Shown in pieces: positions 1 through 8,153 of a DNA stretch of 64,000 nucleotides (the first letter of the stretch is position 1; each line of letters opens with the position of its first letter). The notes under the pieces were generated by a model. The model saw only the letters and a list, made by a program, of their open reading frames with translations. It made no database searches and was not told the origin of the DNA. The translations under genes were made by a program, and so were the position numbers. Source of the stretch: Pusillimonas sp. TS35 (GTDB taxonomy: Bacteria > Pseudomonadota > Gammaproteobacteria > Burkholderiales > Burkholderiaceae_B); the NCBI RefSeq assembly GCF_009857885.1, contig NZ_WWER01000006.1, positions 186,001 to 250,000 on the forward strand, given 5' to 3'.

Positions 1-317
1 CATCACGTTCCCGCATCGCGTCGGGATACGACCTTGCGCATACGCCAGTAATGGGCGTGTCATCCGAGCCGGCGGCGTGGCTGGCGCTTATGGAGCGCTG
101 CGATGCCCTGCGCAAGCCCGAACGCTTTCTTGATCTGCTCGCCGCCGCAGCCTGCGTGGTAACGGTGGATATCGACGCATGGCGTGCCCGGCTTCAAGCC
201 GTGCGTGGCATCGACGCGGGTGCCATCGCGCGTTCGGTTGGAGGCGACCCTGCCCGCATCAAGCCGGCGCTTCATGCGGCGCGGCTAGAATCTTTGACAC
301 AAACAGCAGCCGGCTGA
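1..317 (+). CDS. cca: CCA-adding enzyme (tRNA nucleotidyltransferase), C-terminal fragment
   Basis: The reading frame is already open at base 3 and runs to TGA at 315-317, so only the last ~104 residues lie in the window. CCA-adding enzymes build or repair the 3' CCA end of tRNA. The fragment has the helical C-terminal signature [12 protein letters not shown] followed by an acidic-basic stretch typical of the end of the bacterial multifunctional Cca protein. The catalytic head domain lies upstream of the window, so nothing can be said about active-site residues. The internal ATG at 51 is not a likely start. Confidence 0.72.
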   Translation, partial: SRSRIASGYDLAHTPVMGVSSEPAAWLALMERCDALRKPERFLDLLAAAACVVTVDIDAWRARLQAVRGIDAGAIARSVGGDPARIKPALHAARLESLTQTAAG

Positions 318-388
318 ACAAGAAGACAGGCGCACGCCGACCGGGTGCTAAAACGGCACGTGCGCATAAGTACGAACGCCAGCAGTGG

Positions 389-1147
389 TCAGACGAAGGC
401 GACTTCCACCCAGCCCAAGCCTTTCAGCCGGGCGTTGACGGTGGCGCCGGGCTCAGCGAACAGGACGCCGGAGCATGAACCGGTGGTGATGATCTGGCCT
501 GCGCGCAGGCCGCCCTGGCGCTTGCCTGCATGGTTGGCAAGCCAGGGTAGCAGCCGCAGCACGTCGCCGGCCGCATTGCCGCCGGTGGCGGAAAATACCT
601 GCTCGTCGTTGAACAGTAGCTCTACATGCTGCGTCAACTGGTTGATGGTGAAGTTGGTGTCGCGCCCTTCGCCGACCACCAACCCGCCATGGCTGAGCGA
701 GTCGGCTAGCGCGGAGTATGGGTCGACCTGAGTGCGGTCGGAGTAGCGGGACTCGATCAGTTCAATGACCGGGTGAACGGCGCCGACGGCGGCCAGCACT
801 TCATCCAGGGAATAGGCTTTATCGCGGGCGGGCAGGTCGCTTTTGAGTTGGAAAGCGATTTCGGCTTCGATGCCACGCAGCCGAAAATCGCTGGATGACA
901 GACGCACGGGCGCCTTCATGATGCCAGAGGCAGGCAGCGGTGCGCAGTTGGGCTCTCCGTCGGGGCTTGAGGCACCGACTTTCCAGCCGCCGATGGGGCC
1001 GATCTGGGCGATGACGGCGTCCTGGATGGCGTAGGCGTCGGCTTCGGTGTTGGGGCGGCATGCCGGCGCGAGTGCGTTGATCTGGGCAGAGTGCGCCCTG
1101 GCGTTCAGGAGTTGCTGCGCCGCTTGTGCGATGTGGTCGTTGGTCAT
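389..1147 (-). CDS. 2-keto-4-pentenoate hydratase / fumarylacetoacetate hydrolase family protein
   Basis: A 252-residue protein of the FAH-fold hydratase/decarboxylase family (MhpD/DmpE-like), which hydrates 2-oxopent-4-enoate-type intermediates or decarboxylates related oxo-acids from aromatic meta-cleavage. Visible family features are GGWKVGASS near residue 53, the metal-binding region GIEAEIAFQL near 92, an HPVIELIESRY block near 124 and the C-terminal GQIITTGSCSG segment. There is no meta-cleavage cluster next to it, so the substrate is unknown. It is transcribed away from cca, convergent with it. Length is normal for the family. Confidence 0.8.
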   Translation of the reverse strand: MTNDHIAQAAQQLLNARAHSAQINALAPACRPNTEADAYAIQDAVIAQIGPIGGWKVGASSPDGEPNCAPLPASGIMKAPVRLSSSDFRLRGIEAEIAFQLKSDLPARDKAYSLDEVLAAVGAVHPVIELIESRYSDRTQVDPYSALADSLSHGGLVVGEGRDTNFTINQLTQHVELLFNDEQVFSATGGNAAGDVLRLLPWLANHAGKRQGGLRAGQIITTGSCSGVLFAEPGATVNARLKGLGWVEVAFV

Positions 1148-1231
1148 GCTGTGGTGAAGAGATGTGGGTGATGGGCGGGCATCATGTACCGCCGTCCTGT
1201 CCCGCAGTGTACCGCGCCGTGCGGGGGGCGA

Positions 1232-2515
1232 TCACAGGCGGTCGCGCCGGTCTCCGCGCTGGAAGCCCGTCAGCGGCCCGCCGATATCGCGCCCAATGGC
1301 AAGTACTTTGAACAGCTCTCCCATCTCGGCTTCGGAGATCAGCTTTTGCACGGCATTCATGGTGCTGGCATGCTCGGCAGCGGCCATGGGGGCGGTTGCC
1401 GCGGTGTTCTTCGCTGGCAGCAGCAGTTCGGGCAGGCCGGCATTGAGCAGGTAGCGTGCCTGCGAGCAGTAGCCCAGCACCTCAAGGCCGCCTTCCAGTG
1501 CGGCATCGGCCATGGCGGTGAAATCGACGTGCGCGGTGATGTCTTGCAGGCCAGGCAAAATGAGTGGCTGCGCATGGGTCTGATGACGGTAGTGGCACAT
1601 CAGCGTGCCCTCCGCTCGTTGCGGGTGGTAGTACTCGCTGCGCGGGAAGCCATAGTCGACCAGCAGCGCCGCGCCGCGCCGCAGCCAATGGCCCATTTGC
1701 CTGATCCAGGCTTCGGCCTGTAGGTTGATTTCGGAGCGGTAGCCGGGCAGGGCGGGCATGCGGGTGGCGACGTGCGCGCGCAGGTCGTCGGGAGCGGGCC
1801 GCATAGCCCATGTGAAGTGCGGCGCGGTTGCTTTCTCTTGCGCGTTTTGCGGGGCTGTAGCAGCGGTCGGCGCGTCGTCTGCGGCCGGATCGGGCGCCTC
1901 GCCAGCGTTGGTGTTGGTGGCGTATTGAACACCGAGCTCCATCAATTTCCCGTCGGCTGCCCACTGGAACATGCGGGCAGGCATGGCGTCCAGCACTTCA
2001 TTGGCCAATACGCAGCCTTCAAAAGCGTGTGGCAAGGCGTCAAGCCAGCGCACGTTGGCGTTGAGCGGCGCCAGGCGCTGGCGCTGACGTTCACGCAGGT
2101 CGGCGGAGACATCGATGATAAGGTATTCGGGTTCGATGCCCGCCTGCCGCAGGGCGGGGATGACGGCAGCGGCCAGTGCACCGGAGCCGGCACCGAACTC
2201 GAGCACACGTTGGCTGCCCGACAGCTGAAGTACTTGCGCGACGCTGCGGGCGATGGTTTGACCAAACAGGGGGGTGAGTTCGGGGGCGGTGGTGAAATCG
2301 CCTGTAGGCAGATCGCTGCCGAACTTGGCGCTGCCGGCGGCGTAGTAGCCAAGGCCAGGTGCGTACAAGGCAAGGTGCATCCACTGGTCAAACGGCAGAA
2401 AGCCGCCGGCCTGATCTATGGCCTGCGCAAGATGGCGCGCGACCTCGTCGGAATGGGCGCGAGCGTCGGGGTCAGGGGCGGGCAGACCGGCTGGTTGCTG
2501 GATGGGTCGGTTCAT
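1232..2515 (-). CDS. MidA-family class I SAM-dependent methyltransferase
   Basis: A 427-residue member of COG1565/DUF185. In eukaryotes the homologue NDUFAF7/MidA dimethylates an arginine of the 49-kDa subunit of respiratory complex I; the bacterial role is less clear. The family block FTTAPELTPLFG (residues 74-85) precedes the SAM-binding glycine loop LEFGAGSG (105-112). A further block around LLVDYG and YYHPQR follows in the second half. An insertion rich in Ala/Asp/Pro (around residues 205-230) looks like a low-complexity loop. It is followed by the hydratase gene on the same strand, separated by 84 bp. Confidence 0.82.
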   Translation of the reverse strand: MNRPIQQPAGLPAPDPDARAHSDEVARHLAQAIDQAGGFLPFDQWMHLALYAPGLGYYAAGSAKFGSDLPTGDFTTAPELTPLFGQTIARSVAQVLQLSGSQRVLEFGAGSGALAAAVIPALRQAGIEPEYLIIDVSADLRERQRQRLAPLNANVRWLDALPHAFEGCVLANEVLDAMPARMFQWAADGKLMELGVQYATNTNAGEAPDPAADDAPTAATAPQNAQEKATAPHFTWAMRPAPDDLRAHVATRMPALPGYRSEINLQAEAWIRQMGHWLRRGAALLVDYGFPRSEYYHPQRAEGTLMCHYRHQTHAQPLILPGLQDITAHVDFTAMADAALEGGLEVLGYCSQARYLLNAGLPELLLPAKNTAATAPMAAAEHASTMNAVQKLISEAEMGELFKVLAIGRDIGGPLTGFQRGDRRDRL

Positions 2516-2578
2516 GGCGAGGTCTGGAGTATGGCGTGTGAGGCCTTGCCTGTAAGGGCTGGCACGTATGGGATGGCG

Positions 2579-2761
2579 TTACTGGTCGGGATCTTGTTTC
2601 TGTTTCAAGACCCAGAGCGAATGGCACATGGATACGAGGAAGCCGATGAGCAGGCCGGCCATGATGGCCACCAGGAAGTTGTCGAAGACGATCCAGAGTG
2701 GCAGCGAGAGCATCAGGGAAAGCAGCAGAGGTTTGCGGGCGAGCTGTTTCATACTGGCCAT
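2579..2761 (-). CDS. Small two-helix membrane protein
   Basis: A 60-residue basic-hydrophobic protein. Residues ~8-28 and ~30-52 are two adjacent hydrophobic segments, with a positively charged N-terminus (KQLARK) and a hydrophilic tail (KQKQDPDQ). It would be a small inner-membrane protein. I do not recognise a characterised family; similar short ORFs occur upstream of methyltransferase genes in related bacteria, but no function is known to me. ATG codons at 2761 and 2752 are both possible starts. A 24-codon ORF ends one base before the first of them. Confidence 0.55.
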   Translation of the reverse strand: MASMKQLARKPLLLSLMLSLPLWIVFDNFLVAIMAGLLIGFLVSMCHSLWVLKQKQDPDQ

Positions 2762-2762
2762 T

Positions 2763-2837
2763 TTAGCCGTTCGCTTTTGCTGCGTAGAAGTGGATCTTGT
2801 CTCGGTTCGCGTTCTTAAGCCCGTCGCTGTCGTGCAT
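2763..2837 (-). CDS. Possible 24-residue ORF immediately upstream of the small membrane protein
   Basis: Starting at ATG (2837-2835) a short frame encodes MHDSDGLKNANRDKIHFYAA plus four more residues and stops with TAA at 2765-2763. One base separates that stop from the ATG of the 60-residue membrane protein. The frame stays open further upstream without another ATG, and its codon choice looks like that of coding DNA. It could be a coupled leader ORF or the remnant of a longer gene. An AGG lies 7 bases before the ATG. Assignment is weak. Confidence 0.22.
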   Translation of the reverse strand: MHDSDGLKNANRDKIHFYAAKANG

Positions 2838-2890
2838 ACGGGCCTGGGCGACAGCGATGCAGCGGGAAACTTCTAAGGGGGCGTGCGCAC

Positions 2891-2927
2891 GCAAAAACGG
2901 GACAGGTGGTTCCTGTCCCGTTTTTGC
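2891..2927 (-). terminator. Strong bidirectional Rho-independent terminator downstream of the DEAD-box helicase
   Basis: A 16-bp perfect stem (GCAAAAACGGGACAGG pairing with CCTGTCCCGTTTTTGC) closes a 5-base loop. It has T runs on both strands and lies 20 bp past the helicase stop codon on the minus strand. Confidence 0.88.
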
Positions 2928-2947
2928 GTGGGTAAAGCGTCTACCGC

Positions 2948-4678
2948 TTATGCGTAGCTGCGGCTGCGAGGGGCGGGTTTAGCGCTCTTTTTGAACGACG
3001 GGCGGCCAGCAGGTTTGTCGCCACGGGGGGCGAAGCCGGGGCGGCTGCTGCTAGGCTTGCGGTCGCCGAACGCAGGGCGATCGCCATAACTGCGGCGGTC
3101 GTCGCCGGCGCGACGGTCGTCAAAGCTGCGGCGCTCGCCGAAGCCGGGGCGGTCTTCGGGGTTGCGGCGGTTATCGGCATTGTCGCGGTTGCCAAAAGGC
3201 TTGCGGTCGCCGAAAGATTTGCGCGCACCGGAGTCGTCGCGGGCTTCGAAATGAGGCTTGCCGCCGAAACGCGGCTTGCCTTCAGAGTGCGGCCGATCTT
3301 CGAAGCGAGGTTTGCCTTCAAAGCGAGGTTTGCCTTCAAAGCGTGGCTTATCGTCGAAGCGGGGCTTGCCTTCAAAGCGCGGTTTGTCGTCGAGACGCGG
3401 CTTGCCTTCGGAACGCGATTCATCGCCGAAACGGGGCTTGCCCTCGTAGCGTGGTTTGCCGCCGAAACCTGGCTTGCCGCCACGCGGTGCGAAGTCTCTG
3501 CCTTTGCCTTTGCGCTCGGTATAAGTGGGGCGCACCGATTTAGTGGGCTCCAGGCCTTCGATTACCTCGGCCGGGATAGGCTGGCCAATGAAGTGTTCAA
3601 TGCGGCGCACCTTATGGCGCTCGGACGTCATGGCCAGCGTGAAGGCCAGGCCATTGCGACCCGCGCGGCCGGTGCGGCCGATGCGGTGCACGTAGTCTTC
3701 GGCTTGCATGGGCAGGTCGTAGTTGACGGCGTGGCTGATACCTTGCACATCAATGCCGCGCGCGGCAACATCAGTGGCAACCAGAATCTGCACGCGGCCT
3801 TTTTGCACCTGGGTCAGCGTGCGGGTGCGCTGGCGCTGGTTCATATCGCCATGCAGCGCGGCGGCCGCAAAACCTTGGTCAGCCAGTTTGTCGGCCAACT
3901 CGTCGGCCGCACGCTTGGTGGACGTAAAAACAATGGCTTGCTCGAGGTTTACGTCGCGCAGCAGGTGGTCCAGCAAACGCATTTTGTGCTGATTGTCGTC
4001 TGCATACAGCAGGCTTTGCGTGATATTGGTGTGCTTCTGGCGATGGCCCGAGATCACGATCTGCTCGGGCTCGCGCATCATATTGGCAGCAAGGCGTGCC
4101 ACGGTGCCATCGAGCGTGGCCGAAAACAGCAGCGTCTGGCGGCTCTCCGGCGTACGGGCAACAATGTTCTCGATGTCTTCGATGAAGCCCATGTCAAGCA
4201 TGCGGTCGGCCTCATCCAGCACCAGCGTATGAACGGTGGAAAGATTGACGCGCTTGGCCTGCAGGTGATCGATCAGGCGGCCAGGCGTGGCTACCAGCAC
4301 ATCCACGCGGCGCGACAGCGCCTTGAGCTGGGCGCCATAGGGCATGCCACCCACCACGACCGCGATGCGCAGGTCTTTGATGTGCGCGCCGTATTGGCGC
4401 GTGGCTTCGGCCACCTGCATGGCCAGCTCACGAGTGGGGGTGAGCACCAGCACCTGCACACCCGTGCCCTTGTTTGCCGGCATACTGGCAATGCGGTTCA
4501 AGGCGGGCAGCATAAAGGCGGCGGTCTTGCCGCTGCCGGTTTGCGAAGACACCATGAGATCCTGCCCAGCCAGAGCCTTGGGGATGGCCTGTGTCTGGAC
4601 GGCGGTGGGCTCGGTAAAGCCCGTTTTCAGAATGGCGGACAGCAAGTTGGGCGAGAGGCCCAGAGTTTCGAAAGACAT
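2948..4678 (-). CDS. rhlE: RhlE-like DEAD-box ATP-dependent RNA helicase with long repetitive basic tail
   Basis: A 576-residue ATP-dependent RNA helicase of the RhlE/DbpA group, which remodels RNA structure in ribosome assembly and RNA decay. Motifs in order: Q motif (residues ~3-35), SSQTGSGKT (44-52), PTREL (81-85), DEAD (155-158), SAT (186-188), ATDVAARGID (301-310), HRIGRTGR (331-338). Residues ~386-576 form a low-complexity tail with many EGKPRF/DDKPRF units (about 403-476) followed by DRR/GDR-rich sequence, expected to bind RNA nonspecifically. The ATG at 4678 is chosen over 4708 because AAGGA lies six bases upstream and the Q motif then begins at residue 3. A strong terminator follows. 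Confidence 0.9.
   Translation of the reverse strand: MSFETLGLSPNLLSAILKTGFTEPTAVQTQAIPKALAGQDLMVSSQTGSGKTAAFMLPALNRIASMPANKGTGVQVLVLTPTRELAMQVAEATRQYGAHIKDLRIAVVVGGMPYGAQLKALSRRVDVLVATPGRLIDHLQAKRVNLSTVHTLVLDEADRMLDMGFIEDIENIVARTPESRQTLLFSATLDGTVARLAANMMREPEQIVISGHRQKHTNITQSLLYADDNQHKMRLLDHLLRDVNLEQAIVFTSTKRAADELADKLADQGFAAAALHGDMNQRQRTRTLTQVQKGRVQILVATDVAARGIDVQGISHAVNYDLPMQAEDYVHRIGRTGRAGRNGLAFTLAMTSERHKVRRIEHFIGQPIPAEVIEGLEPTKSVRPTYTERKGKGRDFAPRGGKPGFGGKPRYEGKPRFGDESRSEGKPRLDDKPRFEGKPRFDDKPRFEGKPRFEGKPRFEDRPHSEGKPRFGGKPHFEARDDSGARKSFGDRKPFGNRDNADNRRNPEDRPGFGERRSFDDRRAGDDRRSYGDRPAFGDRKPSSSRPGFAPRGDKPAGRPSFKKSAKPAPRSRSYA
3251..3480 (-). repeat. Degenerate short tandem repeats encoding the EGKPRF units of the helicase tail
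   Basis: This part of the helicase gene is built of related units that translate as [E/D][G/D]KPRF, roughly every 6-9 codons. The same repetition leaves several long antisense frames open here. Such arrays can change in length by slippage or recombination. Confidence 0.75.
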
Positions 4679-5190
4679 GAGTATCCTTGGCCGCGCAAAA
4701 GGCGGCATATCAATGGCAGGGGCTGCTTTTAGTATGAAAAGCCCGTTGCGCTGGTTGATTGGAGCATCGTGCCGACCGGATCAACCAGATATGCCGCGTT
4801 GAGAGGATACGCGGCGCAAGGCCAGGAGGTCAGAGATCGATGGCGCCGCGGCATGGGTGCTGAGGGATCAGTCAACTGCTATGACACAGCGTGTGTGCTG
4901 TATGAAAATGCCGGCGCGATAAATTGTGCAGTGCCGCGATTATATAGGTATTTTTCGTCTAGGGTAAACCCCTAATTTTATTGGGCTTGTTTTCTAGTGG
5001 GGATTTCGCAACAGATTACACGCGGAGCGCACTGAAAAGCACGCGGTGGTGCAAGGTTCAGAAGCTCGCGCGGCGCGCTTTTTTTGGCAATTACCGTACA
5101 GGTACAGCAGCGCCCAGGCTGGGGGCCGCCGCAAGAAGGCCCTGCCGCGCGGCCGGCGATGAATGGGCGCCGGCCAACGCGGGCGCGCTG
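4679..5190. other. Intergenic region between trpC and the helicase gene
   Basis: About 510 bp without a supported gene. The half next to the helicase is its 5' region, with an AT-rich patch at 4936-4985 that includes the short palindrome-like TAGGGTAAACCCCTA. On the plus strand a CG-rich stretch at 5067-5079 is followed by seven T, but no plus-strand gene precedes it. I see no convincing terminator after trpC and no confident promoter consensus. Confidence 0.4.
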
Positions 5191-5979
5191 TCAGCCGAAC
5201 AGCGCTTGCAGCGCGACGCCAGGGTCGGGTGCGCGCATAAAAGCCTCGCCGACCAGGAAGGCATTGACGCCATGTTCGCGCATGGTGTGCACGTGTTCGG
5301 GCGTGAGAATGCCGCTTTCGGTGACGACACGCTTTCCTTCGGGGACATGAGGCAGCAGGTCGAGCGTAGTGTTCAACGAGGTTTCGAAGGTGCGCAGGTT
5401 GCGGTTATTGATGCCCAGTAGCGAGGTATTGAGCTGCAGCGCTGTGTCCAGCTCCGCCCGATCGTGTACTTCCACCAGCACATCCATGCCCAGCTCGGTC
5501 GCTACAGTTTCGAATTCCTTGAGCTGTGAGGATGTCAGCGCCGCCACGATCAACAGGATGCAATCGGCGCCAATAGCGCGTGCGTGGATGATCTGATACG
5601 GATCAATGATGAAATCTTTGCGCAGCACCGGTAGCGTGCAGGCTGCGCGCGCCTGGCGCAGGTGGTCGTACGCACCTTGGAAGAACTGCACGTCGGTGAG
5701 CACCGACAGGCAGGCTGCGCCGTGCGCCGCATAGCTGGCGGCAATTTCGGCTGGATTGAAGTTTTCGCGGATGACGCCCTTTGACGGCGATGCCTTCTTC
5801 ACCTCGGCGATGACGCCGGGCTTGCCTTGTGCAATCTTTTCTTCGATGGCGCGGGCAAAGCCGCGCAGGTCTTTGCGGCTTTTGGCTTCGCGCAGCACGT
5901 CGGATTCGCTGCGCATCTGGCGTGCCGTGGCTAACTCAGCCTTTTTTGTTTCGAGAATCTTGGCAAGTATGTCGTTCAT
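5191..5979 (-). CDS. trpC: Indole-3-glycerol phosphate synthase
   Basis: A 262-residue (beta/alpha)8-barrel enzyme that closes and decarboxylates CdRP to indole-3-glycerol phosphate in tryptophan synthesis. Key segments are visible: [13 protein letters not shown] near residue 56 (catalytic Lys and phosphate loop), [12 protein letters not shown] near 118, LLIVAALT near 140, LVEVHD near 167, GINNRNL near 189 and VTESGI near 220. It is a stand-alone TrpC, not fused to TrpF. Its ATG overlaps the trpD stop by four bases (ATGA), so it is coupled to trpD as the last gene of the trpG-trpD-trpC block. Confidence 0.96.
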   Translation of the reverse strand: MNDILAKILETKKAELATARQMRSESDVLREAKSRKDLRGFARAIEEKIAQGKPGVIAEVKKASPSKGVIRENFNPAEIAASYAAHGAACLSVLTDVQFFQGAYDHLRQARAACTLPVLRKDFIIDPYQIIHARAIGADCILLIVAALTSSQLKEFETVATELGMDVLVEVHDRAELDTALQLNTSLLGINNRNLRTFETSLNTTLDLLPHVPEGKRVVTESGILTPEHVHTMREHGVNAFLVGEAFMRAPDPGVALQALFG

Positions 5980-7007
5980 TTTTTCAACCTCCCGGTGTAG
6001 GCCCGGAATTGCTCCAGCTTGTCGCGTGCGGCGCCACTGGAGATCGCCTCGAAGGCGAGTTTCAGGCCTTCCTTTATTGAGCTTGCCCGATTACCGGCAT
6101 AAATTGCCAGCCCGGCATTCAACCCAACGATATCACGTGCCGGCCCATCGACGTTGTTCAGGGCATCCATGACCAGCCGCGCGGATTCCTGGCGGTTGGC
6201 GACCCGGATAGAACGATTGGACACCATGGCCATACCGAAGTCTTCAGGATGGATCTCATATTCGCGCACTTCGCCGTTGCGCAGTTCGCCGACCAGGGTG
6301 GCGGCGCCCAGCGAGGCTTCGTCCATGCCATCCTTGCCGTGCACGATCAGCACATGCTTGGAACCCAGCCGTTCGAGTACCCGTACCTGTATGCCCACCA
6401 AGTCGGGGTGGAAGACGCCCATGAGTTGGTTGCCGGCGCCGGCGGGGTTGGTCAGCGGGCCGAGAATATTGAAAATGGTGCGCACGCCGAGTTCTTTACG
6501 CACTGCTGCAACGTTCTTCATGGCGCCATGATGGGCGGGTGCAAACATAAAGCCCATGCCGACATTGCTGATGCAGTCGGCGACTTGCTCGGGGTTTAGG
6601 TTTATGTTGAACCCCAGCTCTTCGAGTACATCGGCACTGCCGGACGAGGACGAGGCGCTGCGGTTGCCGTGCTTGGCGATGCGCACGCCTTGCGATGCTG
6701 CCACGAACATGGCGGCGGTGGAGATGTTGAAAGTACTAGAGCCGTCGCCGCCGGTGCCGCACATGTCGAGCAGGTCGTCGGGGTCGGGCGCATTGACCGG
6801 CAGGGCAAACTCACGCATTACTTGGGCGGCTGCCGTGATTTCGCCGATCGTTTCCTTTTTGACGCGCAGGCCCATGATGAGCGCGCTGGCGATTTGCGGC
6901 GATACTTCGCCCCGCATCAGCATGCGCATCAGATGCAGCATTTCGTCGTGGAAAATTTCGCGGTGTTCAATGCAGCGGGTTAGCGCTTCGGTAAGGCTGA
7001 TTGTCAC
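5976..7007 (-). CDS. trpD: Anthranilate phosphoribosyltransferase
   Basis: A 343-residue enzyme that transfers phosphoribose from PRPP to anthranilate, the second step of tryptophan synthesis. The PRPP/Mg signature [16 protein letters not shown] is near residue 80, [18 protein letters not shown] near 111 and [10 protein letters not shown] near 180. An N-terminal helical domain precedes them. Length matches the family. It lies 101 bp after trpG and overlaps trpC by four bases; all three are read in the minus direction, presumably as one transcript. Confidence 0.96.
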   Translation of the reverse strand: MTISLTEALTRCIEHREIFHDEMLHLMRMLMRGEVSPQIASALIMGLRVKKETIGEITAAAQVMREFALPVNAPDPDDLLDMCGTGGDGSSTFNISTAAMFVAASQGVRIAKHGNRSASSSSGSADVLEELGFNINLNPEQVADCISNVGMGFMFAPAHHGAMKNVAAVRKELGVRTIFNILGPLTNPAGAGNQLMGVFHPDLVGIQVRVLERLGSKHVLIVHGKDGMDEASLGAATLVGELRNGEVREYEIHPEDFGMAMVSNRSIRVANRQESARLVMDALNNVDGPARDIVGLNAGLAIYAGNRASSIKEGLKLAFEAISSGAARDKLEQFRAYTGRLKK

Positions 7008-7108
7008 AGTCGGTCCTTTGTATCTTATGTGGTGGGCCCGCCGTCGTGTTTGGCTGCGGGGTTGGCCGGTGAGCGTCCGTGCAGGGTGGCGCTACCGACC
7101 GAAAAATG

Positions 7109-7672
7109 TCAGAGTGCGAGAAAGTTCTTCAGCAGGGCGTGGCCGTGCTCGCTCAGTACGGATTCGGGGTGAAACTGCACGCCATACACCGGTAGTGTCT
7201 TGTGGCGTACGCCCATGATCTCGCCGTCGTCGGTTTCGGCGGTGACGTGCAGGCAATCGGGCAGCGATTCGCGCTCGATCGCCAGTGAGTGATAGCGGGT
7301 TACCGTGTACGGTGAAGGCAGGCCGGTGAATACATCGGTGCCTTCATGGGTGATGTCGGACACCTTGCCGTGCATGATCTGTTTGGCACGCACAATATTG
7401 CCGCCATAGGCTGCGCCGATAGCTTGATGGCCCAGGCATACGCCCAAGATGGGTTTTTTTCCCGCAAAATGCTGTATCAGCGCAATGGAAATGCCCGCCT
7501 CGGCGGGCGAGCACGGCCCAGGTGAAACACAGATGCGGTCAGGGTTCAGGGCTGCGATTTCTTCGACCGTGGTTTGGTCGTTGCGCAGAACGCGCACGGT
7601 TTCACCTAGCTCGCCAAAATATTGAACGAGGTTGTACGTGAAGGAATCATAATTGTCGAGCATCAGCAGCAT
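7109..7672 (-). CDS. trpG: Anthranilate synthase component II (glutamine amidotransferase)
   Basis: A 187-residue class-I glutamine amidotransferase that supplies ammonia to TrpE for anthranilate formation. It has the [10 protein letters not shown] oxyanion region, the nucleophile motif [10 protein letters not shown] and the catalytic His/Glu in [13 protein letters not shown]. The frame stays open to 7936, but the true start is the ATG at 7672 ([11 protein letters not shown]), which has GGAG six bases upstream. The remaining 250-bp upstream stretch is a leader carrying a Trp-rich peptide. trpG sits at the head of trpGDC, separated from trpE by two unrelated plus-strand genes. Confidence 0.95.
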   Translation of the reverse strand: MLLMLDNYDSFTYNLVQYFGELGETVRVLRNDQTTVEEIAALNPDRICVSPGPCSPAEAGISIALIQHFAGKKPILGVCLGHQAIGAAYGGNIVRAKQIMHGKVSDITHEGTDVFTGLPSPYTVTRYHSLAIERESLPDCLHVTAETDDGEIMGVRHKTLPVYGVQFHPESVLSEHGHALLKNFLAL

Positions 7673-7917
7673 GACGGCTCCCGCGCGGGCGTGGTGAGGG
7701 TAAGGGTGTGCGCATGACGACGGCCATTGCGCGCGCGCAGTGGCGCAAGCGGCACAAGGCGTGTAGCCACGGGGCAGATGTTTTTCGAGAGGGAGGGTGG
7801 TAACAAGGACAGTCTCCTGAGTCAGGGAGCCGCCGTACCGGGGAAGAGGGATTTCGAACCTGTGCCATCCAGAACGGCGGCAAGGTGCGAATGTAAGACG
7901 CAACAACGAGCCGCTTC

Positions 7918-7968
7918 CTAACGGAAGCGCCACCACTGAGCAAGGCGGGAAGTTGCGATGGATTTCAT
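7918..7968 (-). CDS. Putative trp leader peptide upstream of trpGDC
   Basis: A 16-codon ORF reads [16 protein letters not shown] and stops with TAG. The tandem TGG-TGG and following Arg-rich end resemble the leader peptide before trpE in this window, which ends WWRLRSG. Codons after the two Trp form a small hairpin (GCTTCC-GTTA-GGAAGC) that overlaps the stop codon. This is the expected geometry for a ribosome-stalling sensor of charged tRNA-Trp. No strong Shine-Dalgarno is seen. The leader continues 245 bases to the trpG start without an evident intrinsic terminator. Confidence 0.6.
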   Translation of the reverse strand: MKSIATSRLAQWWRFR

Positions 7969-8039
7969 GCGAGCAATTCTACAACCTGAATGACGCTTTG
8001 TCGATGAAGCAGCCCGAAGGTGTTGCACAATCTTTGTAT

Positions 8040-8074
8040 ATAAGATAAACCTAATATAATGGGATTTAACTTAT
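8040..8074 (+). promoter_or_regulatory. Promoter -10 within an inverted repeat upstream of the MBL-fold gene
   Basis: ATAAGATAAA (8040-8049) and TTTAACTTAT (8065-8074) are arms of an inverted repeat with one mismatch in ten. A perfect TATAAT lies between them at 8055-8060; no good -35 is seen. The layout suggests a repressor operator covering the promoter of the downstream gene. Related persulfide dioxygenase genes are controlled by ArsR-type sulfide sensors (BigR), but no such regulator gene is adjacent here. Confidence 0.45.
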
Positions 8075-8153
8075 TACGCTGTCCGTGCGGCACGGCGTGT
8101 GCAGGCATTCGGCAGAAATTGGAACGGCAGTAGAAACATACAGGGGTATAAAG

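Noticed and set aside
3251-4732. 493-codon plus-strand frame opposite the helicase gene
   Set aside because: It mirrors the helicase coding and its repeats; the helicase motifs are complete on the other strand.
5067-5087. CG-rich stem followed by seven T on the plus strand
   Set aside because: No plus-strand gene ends here and the stem is short and overlapping; for trpC the orientation is wrong.
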